This document shows, piece by piece, positions 7,433-15,730 of a stretch of DNA of 64,000 bases. The notes under the pieces are model-generated. The model saw nothing but the letters and a program-made list of their open reading frames with translations, had not been told where the DNA came from and did no database searches. Numbering within the stretch: the first letter of the stretch is position 1; each line of letters opens with the position of its first letter. The translations under genes and the position numbers were made by a program. Source of the DNA: Gammaproteobacteria bacterium (GTDB lineage: Bacteria; Pseudomonadota; Gammaproteobacteria; Steroidobacterales; Steroidobacteraceae); the NCBI GenBank assembly GCA_025359205.1, contig JANYHD010000035.1:30937-94936 (forward strand). Direction: 5' to 3'.

Positions 7433-8749
7433 GTGGCGCGCCGGCTCTACACGCTGCTGGTGCTGCTGGCGCTGCCGCTGGCAAGCTGCGCAGTGCTCTG
7501 GCGCGGCCTGCGCGAGCGTGACTATTGGCGTGGCTGGGGCGAGCGCCTGGGCCGGGGTGCGTCGCTGCCGGGAAATGCGCGCGGTGTGTGGCTGCACGCG
7601 GTATCGGTCGGCGAGGTGCAGGCAGCCTCCGTGCTGGTGGCAGCGCTGCAGCGTGAATGGCCAGGGCTGCCGCTTGCGGTGACGAGCGCCACGCCGGCGG
7701 GGCGCGCGCGCGCGCGGGCCGCCTTCGGCGCGAGCGTCGCTGCGCGCTACGCGCCCTACGACCTGCCCTGGAGCGTGCGCGGGTCGCTGCGCCGACTGCG
7801 GCCGGCCTTGCTCGTGATCATGGAGACCGAGCTGTGGCCCAACCTGCTCAATGAATGCGCGCGCGCACGCGTACCGGTAGTCATCGCCAGCGCACGCCTG
7901 TCGGCGCGCAGCGAGTCACGCTGGTCGCGCTTTGGCGCGCTGCTGCAGCCCGCGTTGGCGGGCTCGATTGACGTTGCGGCGCAGACCGCGGCGGATGCGG
8001 CGCGCTTCAGGGCGCTGGGTGTGCCGGCAGCGCGCGTACGGGTTGCCGGCAACCTCAAGTTCGAGCGCAGCGCTTCAGTCGCTGCGCGCGCGAGCGGCAA
8101 GGCGTTGCGCGCACGTTACGCCGCCGCTCGGCCACTGTGGGTGGCGGGCAGCACGCACGCGGGCGAGGAGGCGGCGGCGCTGGCTGCCCATGCGGCGGTG
8201 CGCGCCCAGTGGTCGGCTGCGCTGCTGGTGCTCGCGCCGCGGCACCGGCCGCGTTTCGATGAGGTCGCAGCGCTGCTCGCGCGCAGCGGCATGCGTTGGC
8301 TGCGTCACAGCGAGGTCACGGCGGATCCTGCCGGCACGGCCGCGGCCGCGGCGGCTGCCGCTGTGCTGCTGCTCGACACGATTGGCGAGCTGGAGAATTT
8401 CTACGCGGCGGCCGATGTGGCCTTTGTCGCTGGCAGCCTCGCGCCGATCGGCGGCCACAACCTGCTCGAGCCCGCCGCGCTCGGCGTGGCGACGCTTGCC
8501 GGCCCGTCGCAGGGCAATGCGCCGGATATCGCGCGAGCGCTCGAGGATAAAGGCGGCATGCGGATTGTGTATGACGCCGCCGGGCTCGGCGCCGCGGTGC
8601 TGGCGCTGCTGGCGGATCCGGAGGCATGCGCCCGGATGGGCGCTGCAGCTCTGGCCACGCTGATGGCCAATCGCGGCGCGCTCGAGGCGGTGCTGGCGCT
8701 CGTCAGGGAGCGCCTGGCGCCGCTGCCGGGGCCGCAGTCGCCGGGCTAG
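7433..8749 (+). CDS. waaA: 3-deoxy-D-manno-octulosonic acid transferase
   Basis: A 438-residue GT30 enzyme that moves Kdo from CMP-Kdo to lipid A. It has an N-terminal membrane anchor (LYTLLVLLALPLASC), then HAVSVGEVQAASVL and ETELWPNLL in the acceptor half, and FVAGSLAPIGGHNLLEPAALG in the CMP-Kdo-binding half. The GTG start follows the kdkA stop with no gap. The last 47 bases overlap, tail to tail, the end of tolC on the other strand. With a Kdo kinase next door, the family precedent is a transferase that adds only one Kdo; this is inference. Confidence 0.95.
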   Translation: MARRLYTLLVLLALPLASCAVLWRGLRERDYWRGWGERLGRGASLPGNARGVWLHAVSVGEVQAASVLVAALQREWPGLPLAVTSATPAGRARARAAFGASVAARYAPYDLPWSVRGSLRRLRPALLVIMETELWPNLLNECARARVPVVIASARLSARSESRWSRFGALLQPALAGSIDVAAQTAADAARFRALGVPAARVRVAGNLKFERSASVAARASGKALRARYAAARPLWVAGSTHAGEEAAALAAHAAVRAQWSAALLVLAPRHRPRFDEVAALLARSGMRWLRHSEVTADPAGTAAAAAAAAVLLLDTIGELENFYAAADVAFVAGSLAPIGGHNLLEPAALGVATLAGPSQGNAPDIARALEDKGGMRIVYDAAGLGAAVLALLADPEACARMGAAALATLMANRGALEAVLALVRERLAPLPGPQSPG

Positions 8750-10148
8750 CCGTTGCGGGATCGGCCGGCGCCGGGCTGGCAGGCGCTGGGTTGGCAGGTG
8801 CCGGGCTGCCGGGGTCGCTCTCAGGCACCGGCGGCGCGGGTTCCGCCAGCCAGTTGTTGATCTGCGCGATTGTCGCCCGATCGAGATTCCCGGCCGCGAG
8901 GCGCAGCGCAATGATGTTGTTCAGGTAGCCGTACTTGGCCTGCGCATAGTTGGTCTGCGCCTGCACCAGCAGCTGGCGGGCGCTCAGCACGTCGATGGCT
9001 GTCTTGGTGCCGACCTCGTAGCCCGCCTCGGTTGCCTGCAGCGAAATCTTGTTCGACTCCACGGCCTGCTTGAGCGCGCCGACCTGCGCGATCTGGCTGA
9101 TCACGCCCTGGTAGGAGTCGCGCGCCAGCTGTTCGGTCTGGCGCAGCGCGCTCTCATAACCGGCCTTGCTGGCATTCCACAGGTAGCGGGTCTGGCGCAC
9201 GTGTGATTGCGTGGCGCCGGCGCTGAACAGCGGCACGGTTACGCCGACTGACCAGATGATGTCCTTGGTGTCGGTGCTGAACCCAGTCAGCGGATTGGGG
9301 ACGTTGGTGGTATTGGAATTGCTGAGATCCCAGGTGCGCGAAGCGGAAGCGTTGATCTGCGGCAGGTGCCCGCCGATCGCGGTGAGATAGTTGTCGCGTG
9401 CGATGTCCGCTGACAGGCGGCTGGCTATCAAGTTGGCGTTCTGGCTGAGCGCGGTGGTGACCCAGGCGTCTTCACTGGCCGGATCGGGTGCGAGCAGTGG
9501 CATGCCATCGCCCGGGGTCGACAGCTGCCGGTACTTCTCGCCGGTGACGGCGCGCAGCTGCTCCTCGGCGCTGGCCAGGGCGCGCTTGGCCGCGATCACG
9601 GCAGCGTAGCCGCTGTCGCGCGCCGCGCGCGCGATCTGCACGTCGGTGATGGCGATCAGGCCGACGTCGTAGCGCCGTTCGGCCTGCTCGAGCTGGCGCG
9701 TCACGGAGCGCAGCGCGCTTTCCTGCGCGGCCAGCGTGTCCTGCGCGCCGAGCACGCCAAAATACACCAGTGCGACGCGTGAGATCAGGTCCTCGCGAGC
9801 TGCGAGGTAGTTGGCCTCGCCCTGCGCGACCGTGCTATTTGCTGCTTTGAGCGCAACCCAGTTGTCCCATGAAAACAGGTTGACCTGCAGGTTCAGGTTG
9901 GCCAGGGCCGGCGTGCTTTGCCGCACGCTCGCCACGCCCGTCCAGTTCTTGCTGGCGCTGGCATTGAGCGGCAGCATGTTCAGTATCGCCTGCGTGCGCG
10001 TTTCACGGATCGCCATATGCAGGGCCTCGGCCTGCTGCATGGTGGGATCGGCCGAGAGTGCGTGGTCGTAGACGGTCTGCAGGTCTTCGGCGCTGGCGGC
10101 GCTGGCGGCGCAGCTCAGTGCTAGGGCAGTCAGCCAATTGCGATTCAT
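8703..10148 (-). CDS. tolC: TolC-type outer membrane efflux protein
   Basis: A 481-residue outer membrane channel protein for tripartite efflux pumps and type I secretion. The signal peptide ends ASAASA-ED, followed by the two outer-membrane-efflux repeats, with conserved TDVQIARAARDSGYAAVIAAKRAL and the matching AIDVLSARQLLVQAQTNYAQAKYGYL. The last 45 residues are a Pro/Ala-rich tail built from five-residue units such as PANPA, PASPA and PADPA. The corresponding DNA shows 15-base repeats near 8766-8811, and the tail's end runs 47 bases into waaA. It is the third gene of a pcm, rhodanese, tolC run, an arrangement I recall from related gammaproteobacteria. Confidence 0.93.
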   Translation of the reverse strand: MNRNWLTALALSCAASAASAEDLQTVYDHALSADPTMQQAEALHMAIRETRTQAILNMLPLNASASKNWTGVASVRQSTPALANLNLQVNLFSWDNWVALKAANSTVAQGEANYLAAREDLISRVALVYFGVLGAQDTLAAQESALRSVTRQLEQAERRYDVGLIAITDVQIARAARDSGYAAVIAAKRALASAEEQLRAVTGEKYRQLSTPGDGMPLLAPDPASEDAWVTTALSQNANLIASRLSADIARDNYLTAIGGHLPQINASASRTWDLSNSNTTNVPNPLTGFSTDTKDIIWSVGVTVPLFSAGATQSHVRQTRYLWNASKAGYESALRQTEQLARDSYQGVISQIAQVGALKQAVESNKISLQATEAGYEVGTKTAIDVLSARQLLVQAQTNYAQAKYGYLNNIIALRLAAGNLDRATIAQINNWLAEPAPPVPESDPGSPAPANPAPASPAPADPATASPATAAPAAAPGAP

Positions 10149-10198
10149 GCGCGATACATCCATGGGTTTGTCGTTGCTGTTATTGCGGAACGCTGCTG

Positions 10199-10525
10199 TC
10201 AACCGGGATCCAGGCCGGGATCGAACTCGCGGGCCCAGGCCGCGATGCCGCCCCGCAGGTTGCACACCCGGCCGAAACCGCGGGCTGCGAGGAACTCTGC
10301 CGCCCGCTGGCTGCGCGCCCCAACCTGGCACATCACAATGATCTCCGTGCCTGCGTCAAGTTCCTCGAGCCGGGAGGGAATTTCATGCAATGGGATGCAC
10401 ACGCTCCCCGGGAGGCCGGCTTGGGCCACTTCCCAGGGTTCGCGCACGTCGAGCAGGCAGTATTCCTGGCGGGCGTCCATCCTGGCTTTTAACCCCGCAG
10501 GGTCGATCTGGGTTACAACATCCAT
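10199..10525 (-). CDS. Rhodanese-like domain protein
   Basis: A 108-residue single-domain rhodanese. Key parts are LLDVREPWEVAQAGLPGSV and the active-site loop CQVGARSQRAAEFL with catalytic Cys at about residue 67, then LRGGIAAW. Single-domain rhodaneses transfer sulfane sulfur from a bound persulfide, often to cyanide or thioredoxin in vitro. Its start lies two bases after the pcm stop, so it is co-transcribed with pcm and probably tolC. The physiological acceptor is unknown; the short six-residue active-site loop fits a sulfurtransferase rather than a Cdc25-type phosphatase. Confidence 0.9.
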   Translation of the reverse strand: MDVVTQIDPAGLKARMDARQEYCLLDVREPWEVAQAGLPGSVCIPLHEIPSRLEELDAGTEIIVMCQVGARSQRAAEFLAARGFGRVCNLRGGIAAWAREFDPGLDPG

Positions 10526-10527
10526 CG

Positions 10528-11181
10528 TCAAAACCGGAATGAAGTCGGGACCGGGACGTTCTCGAGCGCCTCGAGGCTGGTCTCGAACAGCACCCGCGAG
10601 CTGTACTCGGCGGGCCCCAGCCGCCTGATCAGCCGCGCTTCCATGACCGGGCCTGTGCCCACCACCACGAACAGCCGGCCGCCGTACTTGAGCGCACGCT
10701 CGAAACGTGGCTCGTAGATCGGGAGCGAGGCGGTGAGCACGATCGCGTCGTAGGCGGTTTCGCTCATCAGCGCTGCGCCATCGGCGGTGGTCACCTCGAC
10801 GCTGCCGGCGCCGGCAGTACGCAGGTTGGCGCGCGCCTGGGTCGCGATCTCGGCGTGCAGCTCGAGTGATTGCACGCGGCCGCCCAGCGCGGCGAGGCAG
10901 GCGGAGAGGTAGCCCGAGCCAGTGCCGATCTCGAGCACCTGTTCGCCCTGGCGCACGCCCAGTGACTGCAGCATGCGGCCGGCGAGCATCGGCGTGAGCA
11001 TGTGTTTGCCGCAAGGCAGGGGCAGCGCGCAGTCGGCGTAGGCCAGCGTGCGCCAGGCTGCCGGCACGAACGGCTCGCGCGGCACGGCGTGCATCGCGTC
11101 GAGCGTGCGGATGTCGAGCACCTCCCAGGTGCGCACCTGCTGGGCGATCATCTGGTCGAGGGCGGCGTGAGCGTTGGTCAT
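10528..11181 (-). CDS. pcm: Protein-L-isoaspartate O-methyltransferase family protein
   Basis: A 217-residue SAM-dependent methyltransferase of the PCMT family. Motif I is VLEIGTGSGYLSACLAALGG, with the acidic ribose-binding residue in SLELH and PLPCGKHMLTPML before it. PCMT enzymes methylate damaged isoaspartyl residues so that they can revert to aspartate. This short version lies in front of tolC, where many gammaproteobacteria carry a PCMT paralog distinct from the surE-linked one, so its repair function is less certain. A TATCAT hexamer lies close upstream of the ATG on the minus strand as a possible -10. Confidence 0.82.
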   Translation of the reverse strand: MTNAHAALDQMIAQQVRTWEVLDIRTLDAMHAVPREPFVPAAWRTLAYADCALPLPCGKHMLTPMLAGRMLQSLGVRQGEQVLEIGTGSGYLSACLAALGGRVQSLELHAEIATQARANLRTAGAGSVEVTTADGAALMSETAYDAIVLTASLPIYEPRFERALKYGGRLFVVVGTGPVMEARLIRRLGPAEYSSRVLFETSLEALENVPVPTSFRF

Positions 11182-11353
11182 GGGGGTTGCAATGATAGCA
11201 AGCTTTACTTAATTCACGGCTGGCGTCGCCCTGGAAATGCGGGCGGCGAAGCGCAACAAAGTCGTCATCATATGGTGAATTCGCCCTCCGGTGCGACCAC
11301 CCGCTGGGCTATGCTGCCGCGGCTGTTATCAAAGAGGGAACCGCAGCAGCTCC

Positions 11354-13657
11354 ATGTCGATCCTGGCGTTATTTTGCCTGTTGTTCGCGCTGCTTGCGGC
11401 CGCGCTGCTGGTGCTGTATGTGATGCAGCGCCGTCAGCGCAGCGCGCTCGAGGAACTGACGCGCCAGCTGCATCGCATCGCCGTCGGCGGCTCGCTCCGC
11501 GGTCGCGTCGAACTCGCGACCGACCAGCGCGAAGTCACAGGACTCGTGACGGTGGTCAATCACCTGCTGACGCGTGCGTCCGTTGCCGCAGAGCCCGAAG
11601 CGCAACCCGCGCCGCCAGCGCCCGTGAGCGAGCTCGGCGATCGCCTGCACGAGGCCGTGCTCATCCACGGGAAGACCGGCATTCTCTACGCCAATCCGCA
11701 GTTCGCGCAGCTGATCGGCGCGCAGCCTGCCGAACTGGTCGGCCGGCGCCTCGAAGACCTGGTGCCGCCCGAGTACGCCGAACTGGTGGGCGACAACATC
11801 CGTCACCACCTGGCCGGCGAAGCGGCCGCCGCACGCTACGAAGTCGATTTGCTGGGCCTGCAGGGGCAGCATGCGCGCCTCGAGCTCAGCGCCTGGCCGA
11901 TCGGGCACGCCGGACAGCAGGCGCTGCTGATCGTGGGCGTGGAGGTGCTGCCCACGCAGACCATGGCCGCCCTCGGCGCTCCGTCCGCGACGCGCTCGCG
12001 CTCGCGCGCCACGCTCGAGGCCCTGCCCGGCGCGGTGGTGACGGTCGATCTGCACGCCCGCGTTGAATACCTGAATCCCGCGGCCGCAGCGCTCCTGGGC
12101 GTGCCGGTCGAGTCCGCTGCCGGCTTGGGCCTGGACGAGCTGGCGCGCCACGCCAGCGAGGCCGACCGCAAGCTCCTGGCCGAGCCTGTGCACCAGGCGC
12201 TGACCGCGGGCACGCCGCTGAACCTGGGCCGCCGGCCGCTGGTGTTCGGGTCGGAGTCGGCCGAGCGGCTGATCGAGGTGACGGCAGCGCCGTTGCGCGA
12301 CGAAGTGGGTGATCAGACGGGCGCCGTGCTGCTGCTGCACGACGTCACCGAGTCGCGTGGCCTGACGCGGCAGATTTCATACCAGGCCGCGCACGATGCA
12401 CTCACCGGCCTCGTCAACCGGCGCGAGTTCGAACGCCGGCTGCAGGAAGCTGTCGAGGGCACGCGGCGGGGCGACGGCAACCATGTGCTGTGCTATCTCG
12501 ATCTCGACCGCTTCAAGGCAATCAACGACACCAGTGGCCACCAGGCGGGCGACAGCCTGCTGCGCGATATCGCCAAGCTGGTGCGCGGTGGGGTACGCGA
12601 CTCCGATACCGTCGGCCGGCTGGGCGGCGACGAGTTCGGCCTGTTGCTGATGGGTTGTCCGCTCGACAAGGCGCGCCAGATTGCCGATGACGTGTGCCGC
12701 AAGGTCGCCGACCATCGCTTCGTGTGGCGCGACCGCATCTTCAACGTCGGCGCCAGCATTGGCCTGGTGGAGATCTCGAAGGACGCGGCCAGCATCGAGG
12801 AAGTGCTCGCCGCAGCCGACTCGGCCTGCTACCAGGCCAAGCGCCAGGGCAATCACGTGACGGTTTATTCGGCGCGCGACGAACTGTTCGCGCGCCAGAG
12901 CGGCGAGATTCACTGGCTGCAGTTGCTGCAGCGCGCGCTCAAGGAGCACCGCTTCGAACTCTACTGCCAGCCGATCGTCGCCGCTTATGGCGACGGCGAT
13001 GCCGGCCCGGCCATGGAAGTGCTGGTGCGGCTGCGCAACGAGGCTGGCGAGCACGTCTCGCCCACGGACTTCCTGCAGGCCGCCGAGCGTTATCGCCTGA
13101 TGGGCCTGATCGACCGGCAGATCGTGCAGACTACCTTCGACGCGCTCGGCCGCGGCGCGATCACGCTGCCGGCCAGGCGCAGCATCGGCATCAACATCTC
13201 GGGCCAGACCCTCGCCGATGCGCAGTTCCTCGAGTTCGTGGTCGAATGCTTCGACGCCACCGGCGCGAACCCGGCGCAGGTGTGCTTCGAGATCGCCGAG
13301 AGCGCGGTGATCGCCAACATGGAACACGCGCGCCGTTTCATCGGCGTGCTGCACGGCATGGGGTGCCGCTTCGCGCTCGACAATTTTGGCAGCGGCCTGG
13401 GTTCGTTCTCGAATCTCAAGTTCCTCGCGGTCGATTTCCTCAAGATCGACGGCTCGTTCATGCGCAACCTGGCGCGCGATTCGGTCAACCAGGCGATGGT
13501 GACCGCGATGATCAAGCTGGCGCGCACGCTCAACTTCAAGGTGATCGCGGAGCAGGTCGAAGACTCGGCCTCGGTCGATGCGGCGCGCGCGATCGGCGTG
13601 GACTTCATGCAGGGCTACGCCCTGGGCCGGCCCGCGCCGCTGCCGATCGCGGCCTAG
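11354..13657 (+). CDS. Membrane-anchored PAS-GGDEF-EAL cyclic-di-GMP protein
   Basis: A 767-residue protein. Order: an N-terminal membrane helix (about residues 3-23), two PAS-like regions (about 95-215 and 225-335), a GGDEF domain and an EAL domain. The cyclase motif GRLGGDEF near residue 423 is intact, and the inhibitory site RDSD lies five residues before it, so the cyclase half should work and be inhibited by product. In the EAL domain EVLVR, GINISG, CFEIAES and KIDGSF are kept, but the usual DDFG is DNFGSG (Asn at about 677), changing a metal ligand. Phosphodiesterase activity may therefore be weak or absent. Its ATG follows an AGAGG-type ribosome binding site. Confidence 0.93.
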   Translation: MSILALFCLLFALLAAALLVLYVMQRRQRSALEELTRQLHRIAVGGSLRGRVELATDQREVTGLVTVVNHLLTRASVAAEPEAQPAPPAPVSELGDRLHEAVLIHGKTGILYANPQFAQLIGAQPAELVGRRLEDLVPPEYAELVGDNIRHHLAGEAAAARYEVDLLGLQGQHARLELSAWPIGHAGQQALLIVGVEVLPTQTMAALGAPSATRSRSRATLEALPGAVVTVDLHARVEYLNPAAAALLGVPVESAAGLGLDELARHASEADRKLLAEPVHQALTAGTPLNLGRRPLVFGSESAERLIEVTAAPLRDEVGDQTGAVLLLHDVTESRGLTRQISYQAAHDALTGLVNRREFERRLQEAVEGTRRGDGNHVLCYLDLDRFKAINDTSGHQAGDSLLRDIAKLVRGGVRDSDTVGRLGGDEFGLLLMGCPLDKARQIADDVCRKVADHRFVWRDRIFNVGASIGLVEISKDAASIEEVLAAADSACYQAKRQGNHVTVYSARDELFARQSGEIHWLQLLQRALKEHRFELYCQPIVAAYGDGDAGPAMEVLVRLRNEAGEHVSPTDFLQAAERYRLMGLIDRQIVQTTFDALGRGAITLPARRSIGINISGQTLADAQFLEFVVECFDATGANPAQVCFEIAESAVIANMEHARRFIGVLHGMGCRFALDNFGSGLGSFSNLKFLAVDFLKIDGSFMRNLARDSVNQAMVTAMIKLARTLNFKVIAEQVEDSASVDAARAIGVDFMQGYALGRPAPLPIAA

Positions 13658-13660
13658 GGC

Positions 13661-14596
13661 CTACGGCGCCGGCGCGTAGATTTCGTCGTTGCGGACGAAG
13701 GCCTCGAGAAAGCGGCGCATCACGCGCAGCTGCGTGCGGTGTTCACCCAGCGCCGCGAGCTTGCCTGCCACCTGGGCGTCACTGAGCGGCAGGCGTTCCC
13801 ACGCGAGGTCCCTGGCGATGCGCGGTGGCAGGAGCGCTCGCTCGCGATGCAGGCCGCGAGGCGCGGGCCATTCGTGCCCGCCGTGCACGATCCAGTAGTA
13901 GAGCTTCGCCCGCGTGGAAGCCGCGCGCACCAGATCGACGGCCAGTGCGCCGCTCGCGCTGTGATCCGGGTGCCGGTCCTGTGGTGCTGCCGCCAGCACG
14001 ATCGTGGGGGCAAAGCGTTCGATGACTTCCTGGAGATTGCGTCGCAGCGCGGCGCCCGTGTACGCGCTGCCTGGATGCAGGGCTTCGGCATACGGAACGG
14101 CGCTCACGCCCGTGTAGCGGGAGCGGAGCGGCGTGCTGGCCGGCCCGCGCAGCAGTACGCGCAGGTCGCGGTCGGGAAAGCCCAGCAGGTATTGCTGCGC
14201 GCGTGGCACGCCGAGCCGGTCCGCTGCCGCGTGCGCCTCGACCATGCGCTGCACGCCCAGTTTTTCCAGCCCTGCGCCCTTCGGGCGCAGCGTGCGTTCG
14301 GTGACGATGGCGTCGATCTCGAAGCTGTCGCCGGCCGTCATCCACACGATCCCGACAGTCGCGCCGGCCGCGACCGCCTGCTGCAGGTAGCCGCCACAGC
14401 AAAGGGTCTCGTCGTCAGGGTGTGGTGCGATGACCAGGATGCGATCGCCGGCGCGCGGCGCCGCCATCTGCGCGAGTGGCGGCGGCGAACGGCCCGCGGC
14501 GATCAGTACGCCGCTGCTCAGCGCCAGGCAGGCGCCAAGCAGGCACGCCAGGCGCGTACGAAATGAATGCCGCTGGCATGGCACGGCGCTGGACAT
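13661..14596 (-). CDS. Exported PIG-L (LmbE-like) family deacetylase
   Basis: A 311-residue protein with a hydrophobic N-terminus (about residues 15-35) that reads as a signal peptide or anchor. It has the two zinc-site motifs of the PIG-L family, APHPDDETLCCGG near residue 57 and DRHPDHSASG further on. Family members remove acetyl groups from N-acetylglucosamine-type amino sugars. The substrate here is unknown. The gene is convergent with the GGDEF/EAL gene, with only three bases between the stops, and follows ada on the same strand. Confidence 0.85.
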   Translation of the reverse strand: MSSAVPCQRHSFRTRLACLLGACLALSSGVLIAAGRSPPPLAQMAAPRAGDRILVIAPHPDDETLCCGGYLQQAVAAGATVGIVWMTAGDSFEIDAIVTERTLRPKGAGLEKLGVQRMVEAHAAADRLGVPRAQQYLLGFPDRDLRVLLRGPASTPLRSRYTGVSAVPYAEALHPGSAYTGAALRRNLQEVIERFAPTIVLAAAPQDRHPDHSASGALAVDLVRAASTRAKLYYWIVHGGHEWPAPRGLHRERALLPPRIARDLAWERLPLSDAQVAGKLAALGEHRTQLRVMRRFLEAFVRNDEIYAPAP

Positions 14597-14605
14597 GCGC
14601 CGATT

Positions 14606-15676
14606 CTACCCGGCCTTCGCGCCACTCTCCCGCTCGAGCAGCGCGCGCTTGCGCTGGATGCCCCAGCGATACCCGGACAGCGCGCCGTCGGTGCGCACCA
14701 CCCGGTGGCATGGTATGGCGACAGCCAGCGTGTTCGCCGCGCAGGCCCGGGCCACTGCGCGCGCCGAGCGCGGCGCGCCGATGCGCCGGGCAACATCGGC
14801 ATAGCTGACCCGGGTGCCGGCTGGGATGGCGCGCAGCGCCTGCCAGACGCGCTGCTGGAACACTGTGCCGCGCACGTCCAGCGGCAGCCTCAGCCCGGTG
14901 GCGGGTGCGTCGACAAATTTCACCACCGCGGCCACGCAACGCTCGAAACCTGCGTCGCCGCCCAGTAGCTCGGCGCGCGGGAAGCGGTCCTGCAGCTCGC
15001 GCAGCAGCGCTTCGGGGTCTGCGCCCAGCAGGATCGCGCAGATGCCCTTGTCGCTCTGCGCAACCAGCACCACGCCCAGCGCACAATCGCCCACGGCGAA
15101 GCGGATTGCCGTGTGCGCGCCGCCGGCGCGAAACGCGCGTGGCGTCATGCCGAGTACGGCGTTGGAGGTGGCGTAGAAGCGTCCGCCGGAGTTGAAGCCC
15201 GCGTCCAGGATGGCCTGCGTCACGGTGCCGGCGCGCCGCAGTTCGCCGCGCACGCGCTGGCTGCGGTGCGCCAGCGCGTAGGCGCGGGGGCTCAGGCCGA
15301 CCATGGCCTTGAACACGCGCTGGAAGTAAAACGGGCTCATACGGGCCTGGCGCGCCAGCGCGGCGAGCCGCGGCGGCTCAGGCGCCAATTCGATGTAACG
15401 GCAAATACGCGCCATGAGCGCCGCGCGCGCTTCGGCCGCTGGCGCTTGGCCCGGCCGGCAGCGCTTGCAGGCCCGGAAGCCGGCGGCCTCGGCCGCCGTG
15501 CAATCCGCGTGGAAGGCCACGTTCTCCGGCCGCGCGCGCCGCGACGGGCAGGAGGGCCGGCAGTACACGCCGGTGGTCCGCACTGAATAGACGAAGCGGC
15601 CGTCCTGCGCGACATCCCGCGCGAGCACCGCGGCCCAGCGCGGATCGCGAAAGTTGGTGGTGAGCTGTTCCTTCAT
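14606..15676 (-). CDS. ada: Ada: methylphosphotriester sensor, AraC-type regulator and O6-alkylguanine methyltransferase
   Basis: A 356-residue full-length Ada. The N-terminal zinc module has the four cysteines in YCRPSC and CKRC, the first of which accepts methyl groups from phosphotriesters. An AraC helix-turn-helix follows (LAALARQARMSPFYFQRVFK). The C-terminal methyltransferase has the AIPCHRVV active site, whose cysteine takes the alkyl group from O6-methylguanine. Methylation of the N-terminal cysteine turns Ada into an activator of the adaptive response, so autoregulation is likely. No alkB or alkA is seen nearby. Confidence 0.95.
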   Translation of the reverse strand: MKEQLTTNFRDPRWAAVLARDVAQDGRFVYSVRTTGVYCRPSCPSRRARPENVAFHADCTAAEAAGFRACKRCRPGQAPAAEARAALMARICRYIELAPEPPRLAALARQARMSPFYFQRVFKAMVGLSPRAYALAHRSQRVRGELRRAGTVTQAILDAGFNSGGRFYATSNAVLGMTPRAFRAGGAHTAIRFAVGDCALGVVLVAQSDKGICAILLGADPEALLRELQDRFPRAELLGGDAGFERCVAAVVKFVDAPATGLRLPLDVRGTVFQQRVWQALRAIPAGTRVSYADVARRIGAPRSARAVARACAANTLAVAIPCHRVVRTDGALSGYRWGIQRKRALLERESGAKAG

Positions 15677-15730
15677 GGCGGAACTCTAGCGCAGGGCGTG
15701 GGCGCGGACACCCCGGCGCTTGCGGTCAAA

